A stretch of DNA of 64,000 nucleotides from Thermoplasmata archaeon (GTDB lineage Archaea; Thermoplasmatota; Thermoplasmata; Lutacidiplasmatales; UBA184), in NCBI GenBank assembly GCA_035532555.1, contig DATKQS010000017.1, forward strand, positions 30,680 to 94,679. Direction: 5' to 3'. Below, piece by piece: positions 33,575-41,196 of this stretch. Below the pieces are notes generated by a model. It was not told the origin of the DNA. It made no database searches and worked only from the letters and a program-made list of their open reading frames with translations. The position numbers and the translations under genes were made by a program. Positions within the stretch are counted from its first letter, which is position 1. Every line of letters starts with the position of its first letter.

Positions 33575-34378
33575 ATGTACCGGCACATCCTCGTCCCCGT
33601 CCGTTCCCCGCCCGAGGTCGAGCCGATGATCCGCTTCGCGGCCTCGCTGTTGGATGCGGACGGAGAGATTCGCATGCTGCACGTCATCCCGACGACCACG
33701 ATGCCGCAGGTGACCCGGGAGTGGCGGGCCTCGGTCAACCTCGTCATCCCGGCCCACGAGACGGCGGCCTCGCTCGACGTCCGGGTCGAGCCCGAGATCC
33801 GCGCGAGCGTGGATGTGCCGGCGGAGATCCTCGAGAGCGCCGAGGCGCACTCCGCCGACGCGATCCTGCTCAGCCTCGGCGGGGACCGGCGCAGCCGCAA
33901 CCCGTTTGTGGGGCACACCGCGAGCGCGATCCTGCACTACGCCTCCGCCGACATCCTCGTGATCAACCGGCTCGCCCTCGCCGCGCCCAAGTTCCCGAGG
34001 ATCCTCGTACCCACGCTCGTCGGGCGCACTCCGCCCAAGGCGATGCGCCTCGCCGAGGAGATCTCGATCCACAACGGAGGCGTGCCCATCGTCACGCTCG
34101 ACATCGGCTCGTCCTCGCGATCCGACGAGAGCGAGAGCGACCACACGGCCCGAGGGGTCCCGATCCTCCACCGCCACTCCACCGTCAGCGAGGCCCTCCT
34201 CGGACGCCGCAAGCACACCGCCGAGCTGATCCTCCAGGGCGCCGCACGAGAGCGCTACGGCCTATTGCTCGTGGGGGAGGATTCCCACAGCGTGAGCCAC
34301 GCCCCGTTCCTGACCCGACCGTTCCTGGAAGAGCTGTTCCGGTCGGCGCCGTGCCCCGTGGTGGCCATCCGCGGCTAG
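33575..34378 (+). CDS. Tandem universal stress protein (UspA) domains, kdp-linked
   Basis: A 267-residue protein with two UspA-like domains: residues 1-~130 start MYRHILVPVRSPPEVEPMIR and contain SADAILLSLGGDRRSRNPFVGHTA; the second starts FPRILVPTLVGRTPPKAMRLA and ends SAPCPVVAIRG. The G-2x-G-9x-G ATP motif is only partly kept. It begins 2 bases after kdpC, so it is probably co-transcribed. Haloarchaeal kdp operons also end in a UspA-domain gene (kdpQ), and no KdpD/KdpE sensor pair is in this window, so this protein is a plausible regulator of the pump. Confidence 0.85.
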   Translation: MYRHILVPVRSPPEVEPMIRFAASLLDADGEIRMLHVIPTTTMPQVTREWRASVNLVIPAHETAASLDVRVEPEIRASVDVPAEILESAEAHSADAILLSLGGDRRSRNPFVGHTASAILHYASADILVINRLALAAPKFPRILVPTLVGRTPPKAMRLAEEISIHNGGVPIVTLDIGSSSRSDESESDHTARGVPILHRHSTVSEALLGRRKHTAELILQGAARERYGLLLVGEDSHSVSHAPFLTRPFLEELFRSAPCPVVAIRG

Positions 34379-34396
34379 CCTCCTGGGTCCCCGGCG

Positions 34397-35182
34397 ATGG
34401 CGGAGCTGTGGTTCGTCGGCCTCGGCCTCGGGGACGAGCGGGACCTCTCGCGTCGCGGCGAGGAAGCGCTGCGCCGGTGCGAGCGCATCTTCGCGGAGGA
34501 GTACACAGCGGTCCTCGAAGCCGGAGCCCTCGATCGCCTCGCGAAGGAGATCGGCCGCCGGATCGAGCGCCTCGGGCGGACGGACGTCGAATCCGAGCGC
34601 ACGATCCTGGACGCCCTCGACCGCTCCGAGCGGGTCGGGTTCGTGACGGCCGGCGATCCGTTCGCCGCCACGACGCACGTCGCGCTGCGCCTCGCCGCGG
34701 AGCGCGCCGGCCACACCTGGCGCTACGTGCCCAACGCCTCCATCTTCACCGCGGCCTCGGGATTCCTCGGCCTCATGGCCTACCGGTTCGGCCGGACGGT
34801 CTCCCTGCCGTTCCCGGCCCCGGGGTTCGCGCCGACCTCGCCGGTGGTCGAGATCGGCAAGAATCGCTCGATCGGCGCGCACACGCTGGTGCTGCTGGAT
34901 CTGCATCCATCGGAGGGACGGTTCCTCGCGGCGGGCGAAGCGATCCGCATCCTCCTCGAGCGCGACCCCGAGCACGTGGGAATCGCTGCGGATCGAGAGA
35001 TCGCGGTCGTCGCGAGAATGGGAAGCGAGACGGCCGACGCGTGGGTCGGGCCGGCGCTCGAGTTGGCCCGGACCGAGTTCGGGCCACCGCTGCACGCCCT
35101 CGTGATCCTGGCGCCCGAGCTCCACTTCGCCGAGAACGAGGCCCTCGCCCGGTTCCGGCGCCCGGCCGCGGCTAGCTCGTAG
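34397..35182 (+). CDS. dphB: Diphthine synthase
   Basis: SAM-dependent methyltransferase that builds diphthamide on elongation factor 2. The 261-residue protein starts AELWFVGLGLGDERDLSRRG (family: L.FIGLGLGDE.D.T..G), then EEYTAVLE, VGFVTAGDPFAATTH, PNASIFTAASGFLGLMAYRFG, FPAPGFAPTSPVVEIGKNRSIGAHTLVLLDL. All are typical DphB blocks. It lies 18 bases after the stress-protein gene and converges on the next gene. Confidence 0.95.
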   Translation: MAELWFVGLGLGDERDLSRRGEEALRRCERIFAEEYTAVLEAGALDRLAKEIGRRIERLGRTDVESERTILDALDRSERVGFVTAGDPFAATTHVALRLAAERAGHTWRYVPNASIFTAASGFLGLMAYRFGRTVSLPFPAPGFAPTSPVVEIGKNRSIGAHTLVLLDLHPSEGRFLAAGEAIRILLERDPEHVGIAADREIAVVARMGSETADAWVGPALELARTEFGPPLHALVILAPELHFAENEALARFRRPAAASS

Positions 35183-35197
35183 GAGCTCCGGGCCCGG

Positions 35198-36745
35198 TCA
35201 CGCCGCTTCGCGCTCGCCCCAGTGAGCGACGCCCGCCGTGGAGAAGAGGCGGTCGAGCGCGGCGTGGTAATCTTCGGGCGAAGCGTGGAGGACGTCGCGC
35301 GCCTGGGCCTCGAGCGAGGCGCCGAACTCCTTCTCGGTGTTCGAGAACTGCCAGGAGTGCGCGGCCGCGCGCCCTAGCGCAAGCAGGATGCCGTAGGCGA
35401 GGCCGCGCTCTTTGCCCTCGTGGGGAAGGGACTGGACCGCCGCCCGCTCGGCCGAGGGAACCCCCTGGCTGCGGAAGGCCCTCGCCACCGAGTCGACGTA
35501 GGCGGCCTCGCGGGTGAGGCGCGAATATCGAGGAAGCGCTCCGAGCACCTCCCGCTCCTCCGAGCGGCGCTGGGCCCGCTTCAACAGTTCCGCGATGCGG
35601 CCCGGGGCGCGCTGCCCCTCCTCCAGGTACTTCTGGGCTTCCTTGGGGTCGGAGACGATCGAATGGACGATCGTGTCGGCGTGCTCGGCCCACAGGTGCT
35701 CGAGTGCTTTGCTCGCGGTCGCCTCCTCGATCTCGAACAGACCGCTCGACGCTCCGAGCGCCTCTTCGATGGCGTGGCGCTCGACCGGCGTCGCGTGGAG
35801 CGCGCTCAGGAACGCCTCGCGATCGGAGCCGTAGCAGACCCCGCCGGCCACGAACGTCGGGGTCCGGGTCGCCTCGATCCGGGGCCGGATCTCGCTGAGG
35901 TAGGCGGCGATGAGTTGCGCGTCCGAGAGCCGCCCCGTCTCGTACGCGCGTCGAGCGCCCCGAGAGAGCCCGGGAAGCTCGGCATGAACGCACGCCTCCC
36001 CTCCGTGGCATGTGACGTTCAGGGCGGCCCCGACGGGGAACTCTCCCTCCAGATCGGGCGTCACAATCCCCTGCGTGAGGGTCGCGAAGAGTTGCCGCTC
36101 GCCCTTCGCGCAGCGTCGGCACAGACGGAAGGTGGCATGCGCGCCCGGCCATCCGACCTCCAGGTACGGGCGGGGTTCGCCGGCGTTGAGATGGGTGCAG
36201 TCGTACCGGCCGCTCTGCGCGTCGGCGATGAACCGGTACGGAAGCGCGGCGAGCTTCGCGGTCCGGAAGTCCGCCGGGGGCTCGGGCGAACGGCCCATGC
36301 ACCACAGCCGGGTGGGGCCGGCGAAGAAGTGGAATCCCTTGCGGGCCCAGTCCTGGTAGGCAAGGAGGAGCCGCTCGGGGTCCTCGAAGTGCTGGATGGC
36401 GACCTCGGCCTCCCGGGTCGCCCGGCTCAGCGGAGCGAAGGAGACCTGCTCGCCCCCCGGGACCGGGAACGCCACGACCGCCGGCATCTGGGGATCGTGG
36501 GAGAACTTCAAAAGCCCGGCATAGGCGCGAGGCAGGGGATCGCCCCAGTGGGACATCCGCTCGAGGCGGGACTCCTCGTCCCGGGCCTCGCGCACCTTCT
36601 CGAGGTCCTCCCGCATCCGGTCGAAGCGATCGGTCGGGCAGTCCGGGCCGAGCCGAGGGAGGAGCGGATCGACCGACTCCCGCAGCTTGCGCGCCCGCTC
36701 GAGCAGATCGTCCTTGCGTACCCCCGAGCCGTAACGCATCCGCAC
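35198..36745 (-). CDS. Unrecognised 515-residue protein with Cys/His clusters
   Basis: I do not recognise this protein. The N-terminal ~75 residues are charged and helical (ERARKLRESVDPLL, MREDLEKVREARDEESRL). The middle (~100-260) has β-rich sequence with YDCTHLNAGEPRPYLEV, a CRRCAKGERQLFATL segment and CHGGEACVHAELPG, which might hold a metal. The remainder is helical (HLWAEHADTIVHSIVSDPKEAQKYLEE). There is no signal or membrane segment, so it is likely cytosolic. It converges on dphB. The long stop-free frame with normal codon character in one direction makes it a real gene. First codon GTG; an ATG two codons later is equally possible. Confidence 0.8.
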   Translation of the reverse strand: MRMRYGSGVRKDDLLERARKLRESVDPLLPRLGPDCPTDRFDRMREDLEKVREARDEESRLERMSHWGDPLPRAYAGLLKFSHDPQMPAVVAFPVPGGEQVSFAPLSRATREAEVAIQHFEDPERLLLAYQDWARKGFHFFAGPTRLWCMGRSPEPPADFRTAKLAALPYRFIADAQSGRYDCTHLNAGEPRPYLEVGWPGAHATFRLCRRCAKGERQLFATLTQGIVTPDLEGEFPVGAALNVTCHGGEACVHAELPGLSRGARRAYETGRLSDAQLIAAYLSEIRPRIEATRTPTFVAGGVCYGSDREAFLSALHATPVERHAIEEALGASSGLFEIEEATASKALEHLWAEHADTIVHSIVSDPKEAQKYLEEGQRAPGRIAELLKRAQRRSEEREVLGALPRYSRLTREAAYVDSVARAFRSQGVPSAERAAVQSLPHEGKERGLAYGILLALGRAAAHSWQFSNTEKEFGASLEAQARDVLHASPEDYHAALDRLFSTAGVAHWGEREAA

Positions 36746-36796
36746 CGGAACACCGCCCTACGGAGCGAGGCCGGTTACTTATCCCCGGCTCCTAAC

Positions 36797-37360
36797 TTAC
36801 CGTCGGCACGCATCCAGGAAGTGGCGGAAGATCTCCCGACCGCCCTCGGTGTGCTCGACCTCGGGGTGGAACTGTACGCCCCAGATGGTCCGGCTCGGGT
36901 GGGCCATCGCCTGGATGGGGCAGCTCGAGGAGTGGGCGATCGCGATCCAGCCCGGCGGGGCCTCCACCACGTGGTCGTTGTGGCTCGACCAGGCCTGGAA
37001 CTTCGGAGGCAGGCCGGCGAGGAGCGGATGATCCGGTCGGTCGACCTCGATCTCCACCCGCCCGAACTCCGGAGCCCCGCGCACGACACGCCCTCCGAAG
37101 TGACGGCCGAGGAACTGATGGCCGACGCAGATCCCGAGGATCGGCACGTTCGCCCCGTCGATCCACTCGGCGACCTTCCCGAGCGGCGTGTCCGTTCCTT
37201 CCAGGCTCAGCGCTCCGCCCGAGAGCACGATCCCATCCGCGCGCAACTCCTCGAACGACGTCGTGTTCGAGACGATCTCGCTCTCCGCCCCGAGCTCGCG
37301 CAGCACCCGCCACTCCCGGTGGGTCCACTGGCCGCCGTTGTCGATGACCGGGATCCTCAC
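36797..37360 (-). CDS. guaA: GMP synthase glutamine amidotransferase subunit
   Basis: Releases ammonia from glutamine for GMP synthesis; in archaea this is a separate ~190-residue subunit from the ATP-pyrophosphatase subunit, which is not in this window. Motifs: IPVIDNGGQWTHREWRVLRELG at the N terminus, IVLSGGALSLE, the nucleophile Cys in ILGICVGHQFLG, and the His-Glu pair in GVQFHPEVEHTEGG. The start GTG at 37360 overlaps the stop of the upstream membrane protein (GTGA). Last gene of the ubiX operon. Confidence 0.93.
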   Translation of the reverse strand: MRIPVIDNGGQWTHREWRVLRELGAESEIVSNTTSFEELRADGIVLSGGALSLEGTDTPLGKVAEWIDGANVPILGICVGHQFLGRHFGGRVVRGAPEFGRVEIEVDRPDHPLLAGLPPKFQAWSSHNDHVVEAPPGWIAIAHSSSCPIQAMAHPSRTIWGVQFHPEVEHTEGGREIFRHFLDACRR

Positions 37361-37713
37361 GGCCGATCCTCCGGATCCCCGGGAGGCGGGGGAGGCGGTC
37401 GAAGCTGCTCGTGGAGCCGTTCCACCGACGCCTTGAGGTCGCGCACGTCGCCCCGCATCTGGAGCATCTCCTCCTCGAACGAGGAGAACTGCCCGGTGCC
37501 GAGCCAACGCTCCGAGATGTACAGGCCGATGAAGATCGCTCCGACGAGCGCGAGGATCGTCGTGAAGACGAGCGCGGAGATCAAGGAGATCGGGTTCGCG
37601 ATGATCGACTGGATCGGCAGCGTGAACAGCTGGGTGATCTCCGCGAGCTCGACGCCGAGCAGGACCGCGACCACGCCGACCCAGAAGATGAGCACCCAGC
37701 GCGACGCCTTCAT
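37357..37713 (-). CDS. Small membrane protein with C-terminal coiled coil
   Basis: A 118-residue protein with two hydrophobic segments (WVLIFWVGVVAVLLGVEL and ISALVFTTILALVGAIFIGLYI) followed by a short coiled coil (FEEEMLQMRGDVRDLKASVERL) and a proline-rich tail. No family recognised. It overlaps its neighbours on both sides by 4 bases (ATGA upstream, GTGA with guaA), so it is firmly part of the operon. Confidence 0.72.
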   Translation of the reverse strand: MKASRWVLIFWVGVVAVLLGVELAEITQLFTLPIQSIIANPISLISALVFTTILALVGAIFIGLYISERWLGTGQFSSFEEEMLQMRGDVRDLKASVERLHEQLRPPPPPPGDPEDRP

Positions 37714-38261
37714 CGCGTGGCTCCGACGTCCGAGAGGAGGATGGCGACGGGTTGCTGGGAACCGGTGAGCTGGATGGAACGGGGCACGTCCACGCCGGCC
37801 GTGTAGGAACGGAAGAACAAGGTGTTACCGGAGACCTCGAACGCGATGATCGCCACGTACCACGCGCTGCCCACCTTCGCGGTCGTGTAGTACGCGGAAA
37901 CGTTGATCGCGACCGGATTGCCGGAGTACGAGGTACTGATTGCGACGAGATCCGTCCCGTTCGTCCAGTTCCCCCAGACGAGCGATCCGACCGGCAGTGG
38001 AGCGTTCCAGTTGTAGTTCTCGGCGATGCCGATGCTCAGGCTCGCGTAGCGTATGTTGCCGATCGCGTGGAGGTAGAGGTACGAGGTCGTGTTGAGCCCC
38101 GGGTAGTCGACGATCACCTCCGCCTGAGTGAAGATCGTACCCGCCGCCGGCACCCCAGAGCCGATGAGGACGGGAGTGAGCACGATCAGGACGAGCAGGA
38201 TTGCCGCGACCCCGACGAGCGGGATGGGGAAGTAGCGCCGGGCGCCCCGTGCGGTCGTCAC
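37710..38261 (-). CDS. Membrane-anchored extracytoplasmic protein
   Basis: A 183-residue protein with a basic N terminus, one uncleaved signal/anchor helix (IPLVGVAAILLVLIVLTPVLI) and an exterior β-rich domain with many Asn, Thr and Ser (GNWTNGTDLVAISTSYSGN), several N-x-S/T sites fitting glycosylation. Function unknown. It overlaps ubiX upstream and the two-helix protein downstream as ATGA. Confidence 0.72.
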   Translation of the reverse strand: MTTARGARRYFPIPLVGVAAILLVLIVLTPVLIGSGVPAAGTIFTQAEVIVDYPGLNTTSYLYLHAIGNIRYASLSIGIAENYNWNAPLPVGSLVWGNWTNGTDLVAISTSYSGNPVAINVSAYYTTAKVGSAWYVAIIAFEVSGNTLFFRSYTAGVDVPRSIQLTGSQQPVAILLSDVGATR

Positions 38262-38830
38262 GTGCCTTCCTTCCAGCCGCGATACAAATGATGGGGCACG
38301 CCGAACTGATCCAGCAGCTTTCCCGCGAGATACTCGGCGGCCTCGCTGAGCCGCTCGATGCCGAGGTAGTACGGGGGCGCCGCGTCCAGGATGACCACCC
38401 CAAGCTCGCTCAGGGTCGTCAGGTGGCGCAGATCGAGCGTGGACAGCGGGGTCTCCCGTGGAACGATGACCAGTTTACGTCGCTCCTTCAGGTGCACGTG
38501 CGCCGCCCGGGTCAGGAGATTGTCGCCGAGGCCGAGGGCGATGTGGGCCACGGTGTTCGACGAGCAGGGGACGATCGCCATCCCGCGTGTCGGTCGCGAG
38601 CCGCTCGCGATCGGAGCGGCGATGTCCGACTCGTCGTACGTGGCGGTCACGTACGGGGCGAGATCGGAGACGCGAAGCCCGGCTTCCTCCTTCAGGACCG
38701 CCTCCCCTCCCCGAGAGACGACCAGGAGGACCGAGACCTTCGCGGCGTGCAGCGCCTGGAGCGCGGCGACGGCGATCGGTGCGCCGCTCGAGCCAGAGAT
38801 GCCAACGACAAGGGGTGCGTCCGAGTTCAC
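38258..38830 (-). CDS. ubiX: UbiX-type flavin prenyltransferase
   Basis: Makes prenylated FMN, the cofactor of UbiD-family decarboxylases, from FMN and dimethylallyl phosphate. The 190-residue protein has the flavin-site VVGISGSSGAPIAVAAL at the start, MAIVPCSSNTVAHIALGLGDNLLTRAAHV, and RKLVIVPRETPLSTLDLRHL, all typical of the family. No UbiD is visible here. The GTG start opens the operon that ends with guaA. DMAP supply links loosely to the archaeal isoprenoid-phosphate genes at 20-22 kb. Confidence 0.94.
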   Translation of the reverse strand: MNSDAPLVVGISGSSGAPIAVAALQALHAAKVSVLLVVSRGGEAVLKEEAGLRVSDLAPYVTATYDESDIAAPIASGSRPTRGMAIVPCSSNTVAHIALGLGDNLLTRAAHVHLKERRKLVIVPRETPLSTLDLRHLTTLSELGVVILDAAPPYYLGIERLSEAAEYLAGKLLDQFGVPHHLYRGWKEGT

Positions 38831-38903
38831 GTGAGGTGGTCCCCCCTATGGGGCTAGCTTCTTGAACGACTCGGGCGATAAGACGATTCGGAGGTGGACG
38901 GGC

Positions 38904-40064
38904 ATGCATCGGGCGGCGATCATCGGGGCGGGACACACCCGTTTCGGCGTCCTTGAGGCCGGTCCGCGCGCGCTCCTCGCGACGGCCGTCGCCGAGTCCT
39001 TCGCCTCCGTCGACCGCAATCTCGAGCGGAACCAGGTCGAGGAGGCGTATCTCGCGACCCTCGGGTTCGGCGGATGGCAGATCGGGAACGCCTCCACGGT
39101 CCTCGCGGAAGAGGCGGGGCTCGTCGGGATCCCCGTCACCCGGATCGAGAACGCATGCGCCTCGGGCGGGTTCGCCATTCGCGCCGCGGTCCGAGCGGTG
39201 GAGCGGGGAGACCGCGAGGTGGTCCTGGTCGCGGGTCTCGAGAAGATGACGGACGTGCCGAACGCCCGCCGTCGATATTGGCTCGGCGTCTCGGGGGATA
39301 CGGAATGGGAGCGACTGGCGGGGCTCACCTTCGCCGGAGTCTACGGGTTACTCGCCTCGCGCTACCTCGCGGATCACCACCTCGGCCCCGAGGCCCTCGC
39401 GGAGGTGGCGGTCAAGAACCACGAGAACGGGCGGCTCAATCCCAATGCTCAATTCCGCAAGGCCCTCCGCCGCGAGGACGTACTGGGCGCCCCACGCGTC
39501 GCGGAGCCGCTCGGGCTCTACGATTGCTGCCCCGTTTCGGACGGTGCCGCGGCCCTGTTGATCGCGAGGGGCGACATCGCCTCTCGGTTCACGGACACGC
39601 CGGTCTATGTCGACGGTACCGGCGCCGGATCCGACTATCTTGCCGTCCAAGAGCGCGAACGATTCACCCGTCTCGACGCGACCCGTCGGGCGGCCAAAGA
39701 GGCGTTCCGTGAGGCTCGGGCCGAGCGGAAGGGGATCTCGCTGCTCGAGGTCCATGATTGCTTCACGATCGCCGAGCTCCTCGCCCTCGAAGACCTGGGC
39801 TTTGCCGGAGACGGGGAGGCCGCGGCGCTGACCCTGTCGGGCGCGACCCGCCGGACCGGTCGACTTCCCGTGAATCCGGACGGAGGCTTGAAGGCCAAGG
39901 GCCACCCGATCGGCGCCACCGGAGTGAGCCAGGCCTACGAGGTGTTCGTCCAGCTCCGCCGCCAGGCCGGCGCGCGCCAGGTGCCCGGGGCCGAGCGCGC
40001 CCTCACGCACAACGTGGGGGGCTCCGGAGCGAGCGCCGCCGTCACGCTGTTCTCGGTGGGGTGA
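38904..40064 (+). CDS. Thiolase (archaeal acetyl-CoA acetyltransferase-like)
   Basis: Condenses or cleaves acyl-CoA. The 386-residue protein has the nucleophile Cys in ENACASGGFAIRAA (about residue 86), the HDCFTIAEL histidine region, the GGLKAKGHPIGATGVSQ motif with the second catalytic histidine, and a terminal HNVGGSGASAAVTL in place of the classical Cys-containing end, as in archaeal SCP2-type thiolases. In many archaea this thiolase works with HMG-CoA synthase and a DUF35 protein in the mevalonate pathway. The ATG at 38904 follows GGAGGTGG. The next gene is a thiolase-like/DUF35 fusion. Confidence 0.92.
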   Translation: MHRAAIIGAGHTRFGVLEAGPRALLATAVAESFASVDRNLERNQVEEAYLATLGFGGWQIGNASTVLAEEAGLVGIPVTRIENACASGGFAIRAAVRAVERGDREVVLVAGLEKMTDVPNARRRYWLGVSGDTEWERLAGLTFAGVYGLLASRYLADHHLGPEALAEVAVKNHENGRLNPNAQFRKALRREDVLGAPRVAEPLGLYDCCPVSDGAAALLIARGDIASRFTDTPVYVDGTGAGSDYLAVQERERFTRLDATRRAAKEAFREARAERKGISLLEVHDCFTIAELLALEDLGFAGDGEAAALTLSGATRRTGRLPVNPDGGLKAKGHPIGATGVSQAYEVFVQLRRQAGARQVPGAERALTHNVGGSGASAAVTLFSVG

Positions 40065-40068
40065 GACC

Positions 40069-41196
40069 ATCCCGGCGATCCTGCGCGCATCGTGCGTCAT
40101 CCCTCACTCCGAGTCGGAAGGGCTCCGCGGGTTCGCTTCCGATGAGGACGAGTTCACCATCGGCGTCGCCGCGCTCGAACGGCTCCTCGAGCGGTCCGAC
40201 CCCGCCCGTGCGGTCGAGACCGCTCACCTCGTCGGTCGCTTCCCGGCTTCGGTGGATCCGTGGATCCCGGAGCTCCTGGGCCACCCGGTAACGATCGTTC
40301 GGCACGACGACCAGCCCGAAGGGCTCGTCGCGGCCGTACGGGCAGCCCTGGGCGAGCACCTCGGCGCCCACGCGATCCTCGCGGTCGATACCCCGGCGAG
40401 CGGACCGGGCGCCCCCTCCGGTGCGGTCGCCGTCGGGCTCTTGGTCGGGAGCGGAACCGGGATCGAGATCGCGGGGTCACCGGCGTCCTCCTCCCTGGCA
40501 CCGGAGATCCCTTCGGTGCGAGGCGTCGGCGTCCCCCAACGGACCGGACCCGCCTTTGCGCTTCACTCCAGGTTCGCAGGCGCCCGGGCCACGGAAGCCC
40601 ACCCGGGCGCCGCGGGGGCCGTCCGCTTCGACGGCATCGAGTTCCGGGCAACCGGGCCGATCGAATGGGCGGGTGACTGGGCGGGCGGACCGGAACCCTC
40701 CTTCCCGTACGACGCCACACGACGCGCGGCGACCGGGATGGATCGCCTATTCGCGGTGTCCGAAGGCGCCTACGTTCCACGGCCGCGATACGTGGAGAAC
40801 CTGCCCAGCCGATGGCGCTTCGTCGCCGAGCGATGCGGTCACTGCCAGAGCATCACCTTCCCGGTCCGGGGGAGCTGCCGGGCCTGCCATCGAGCGGACC
40901 TGCTCGAACGGATCGAGCTCCCACTCCACGGGGGAACGGTGCTCGCCAGCACGGTCGTTGCCCGAGGCGGACAGCCGACCGAGTTCGACCACCAGGTCGA
41001 CGAAAGCGGCCCGTACGGGGTCGTCCTCGTGGAACTCGCCCCGATGGTCCGGGTGACGCTCCAGGTCGCCGATGCGCTCCCGGGGACCGTCCACATCGGC
41101 GATCGGGTGGAGACCCGGCTCCGGCGCCTCTACGCCATGGAGGGCGAGTGGCGTTATGGCCGTAAGGCGGTGCCCATGGCCCCCACGGGGCGTTAG
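40069..41196 (+). CDS. Degenerate HMG-CoA synthase/thiolase-like domain fused to DUF35 (zinc ribbon plus OB fold)
   Basis: The C-terminal ~125 residues are DUF35: a zinc ribbon (CGHCQSITFPVRGSCRACHRADL) and an OB-fold with LHGGTVLASTVVARGG and GPYGVVLVELA. Before it are ~230 residues resembling the first half of HMG-CoA synthase (SDEDEFTIGVAALERLLERSD), but the catalytic cysteine region is lost. The reading frame shows this sequence from ~40069 on, yet its first ATG/GTG/TTG is the GTG at 40252, which would cut the domain. I propose an ATC start at 40069, four bases after a GGTGA ribosome site that overlaps the thiolase stop; a frameshift is the alternative. Its partner is probably the upstream thiolase. 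Confidence 0.65.
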   Translation: MPAILRASCVIPHSESEGLRGFASDEDEFTIGVAALERLLERSDPARAVETAHLVGRFPASVDPWIPELLGHPVTIVRHDDQPEGLVAAVRAALGEHLGAHAILAVDTPASGPGAPSGAVAVGLLVGSGTGIEIAGSPASSSLAPEIPSVRGVGVPQRTGPAFALHSRFAGARATEAHPGAAGAVRFDGIEFRATGPIEWAGDWAGGPEPSFPYDATRRAATGMDRLFAVSEGAYVPRPRYVENLPSRWRFVAERCGHCQSITFPVRGSCRACHRADLLERIELPLHGGTVLASTVVARGGQPTEFDHQVDESGPYGVVLVELAPMVRVTLQVADALPGTVHIGDRVETRLRRLYAMEGEWRYGRKAVPMAPTGR

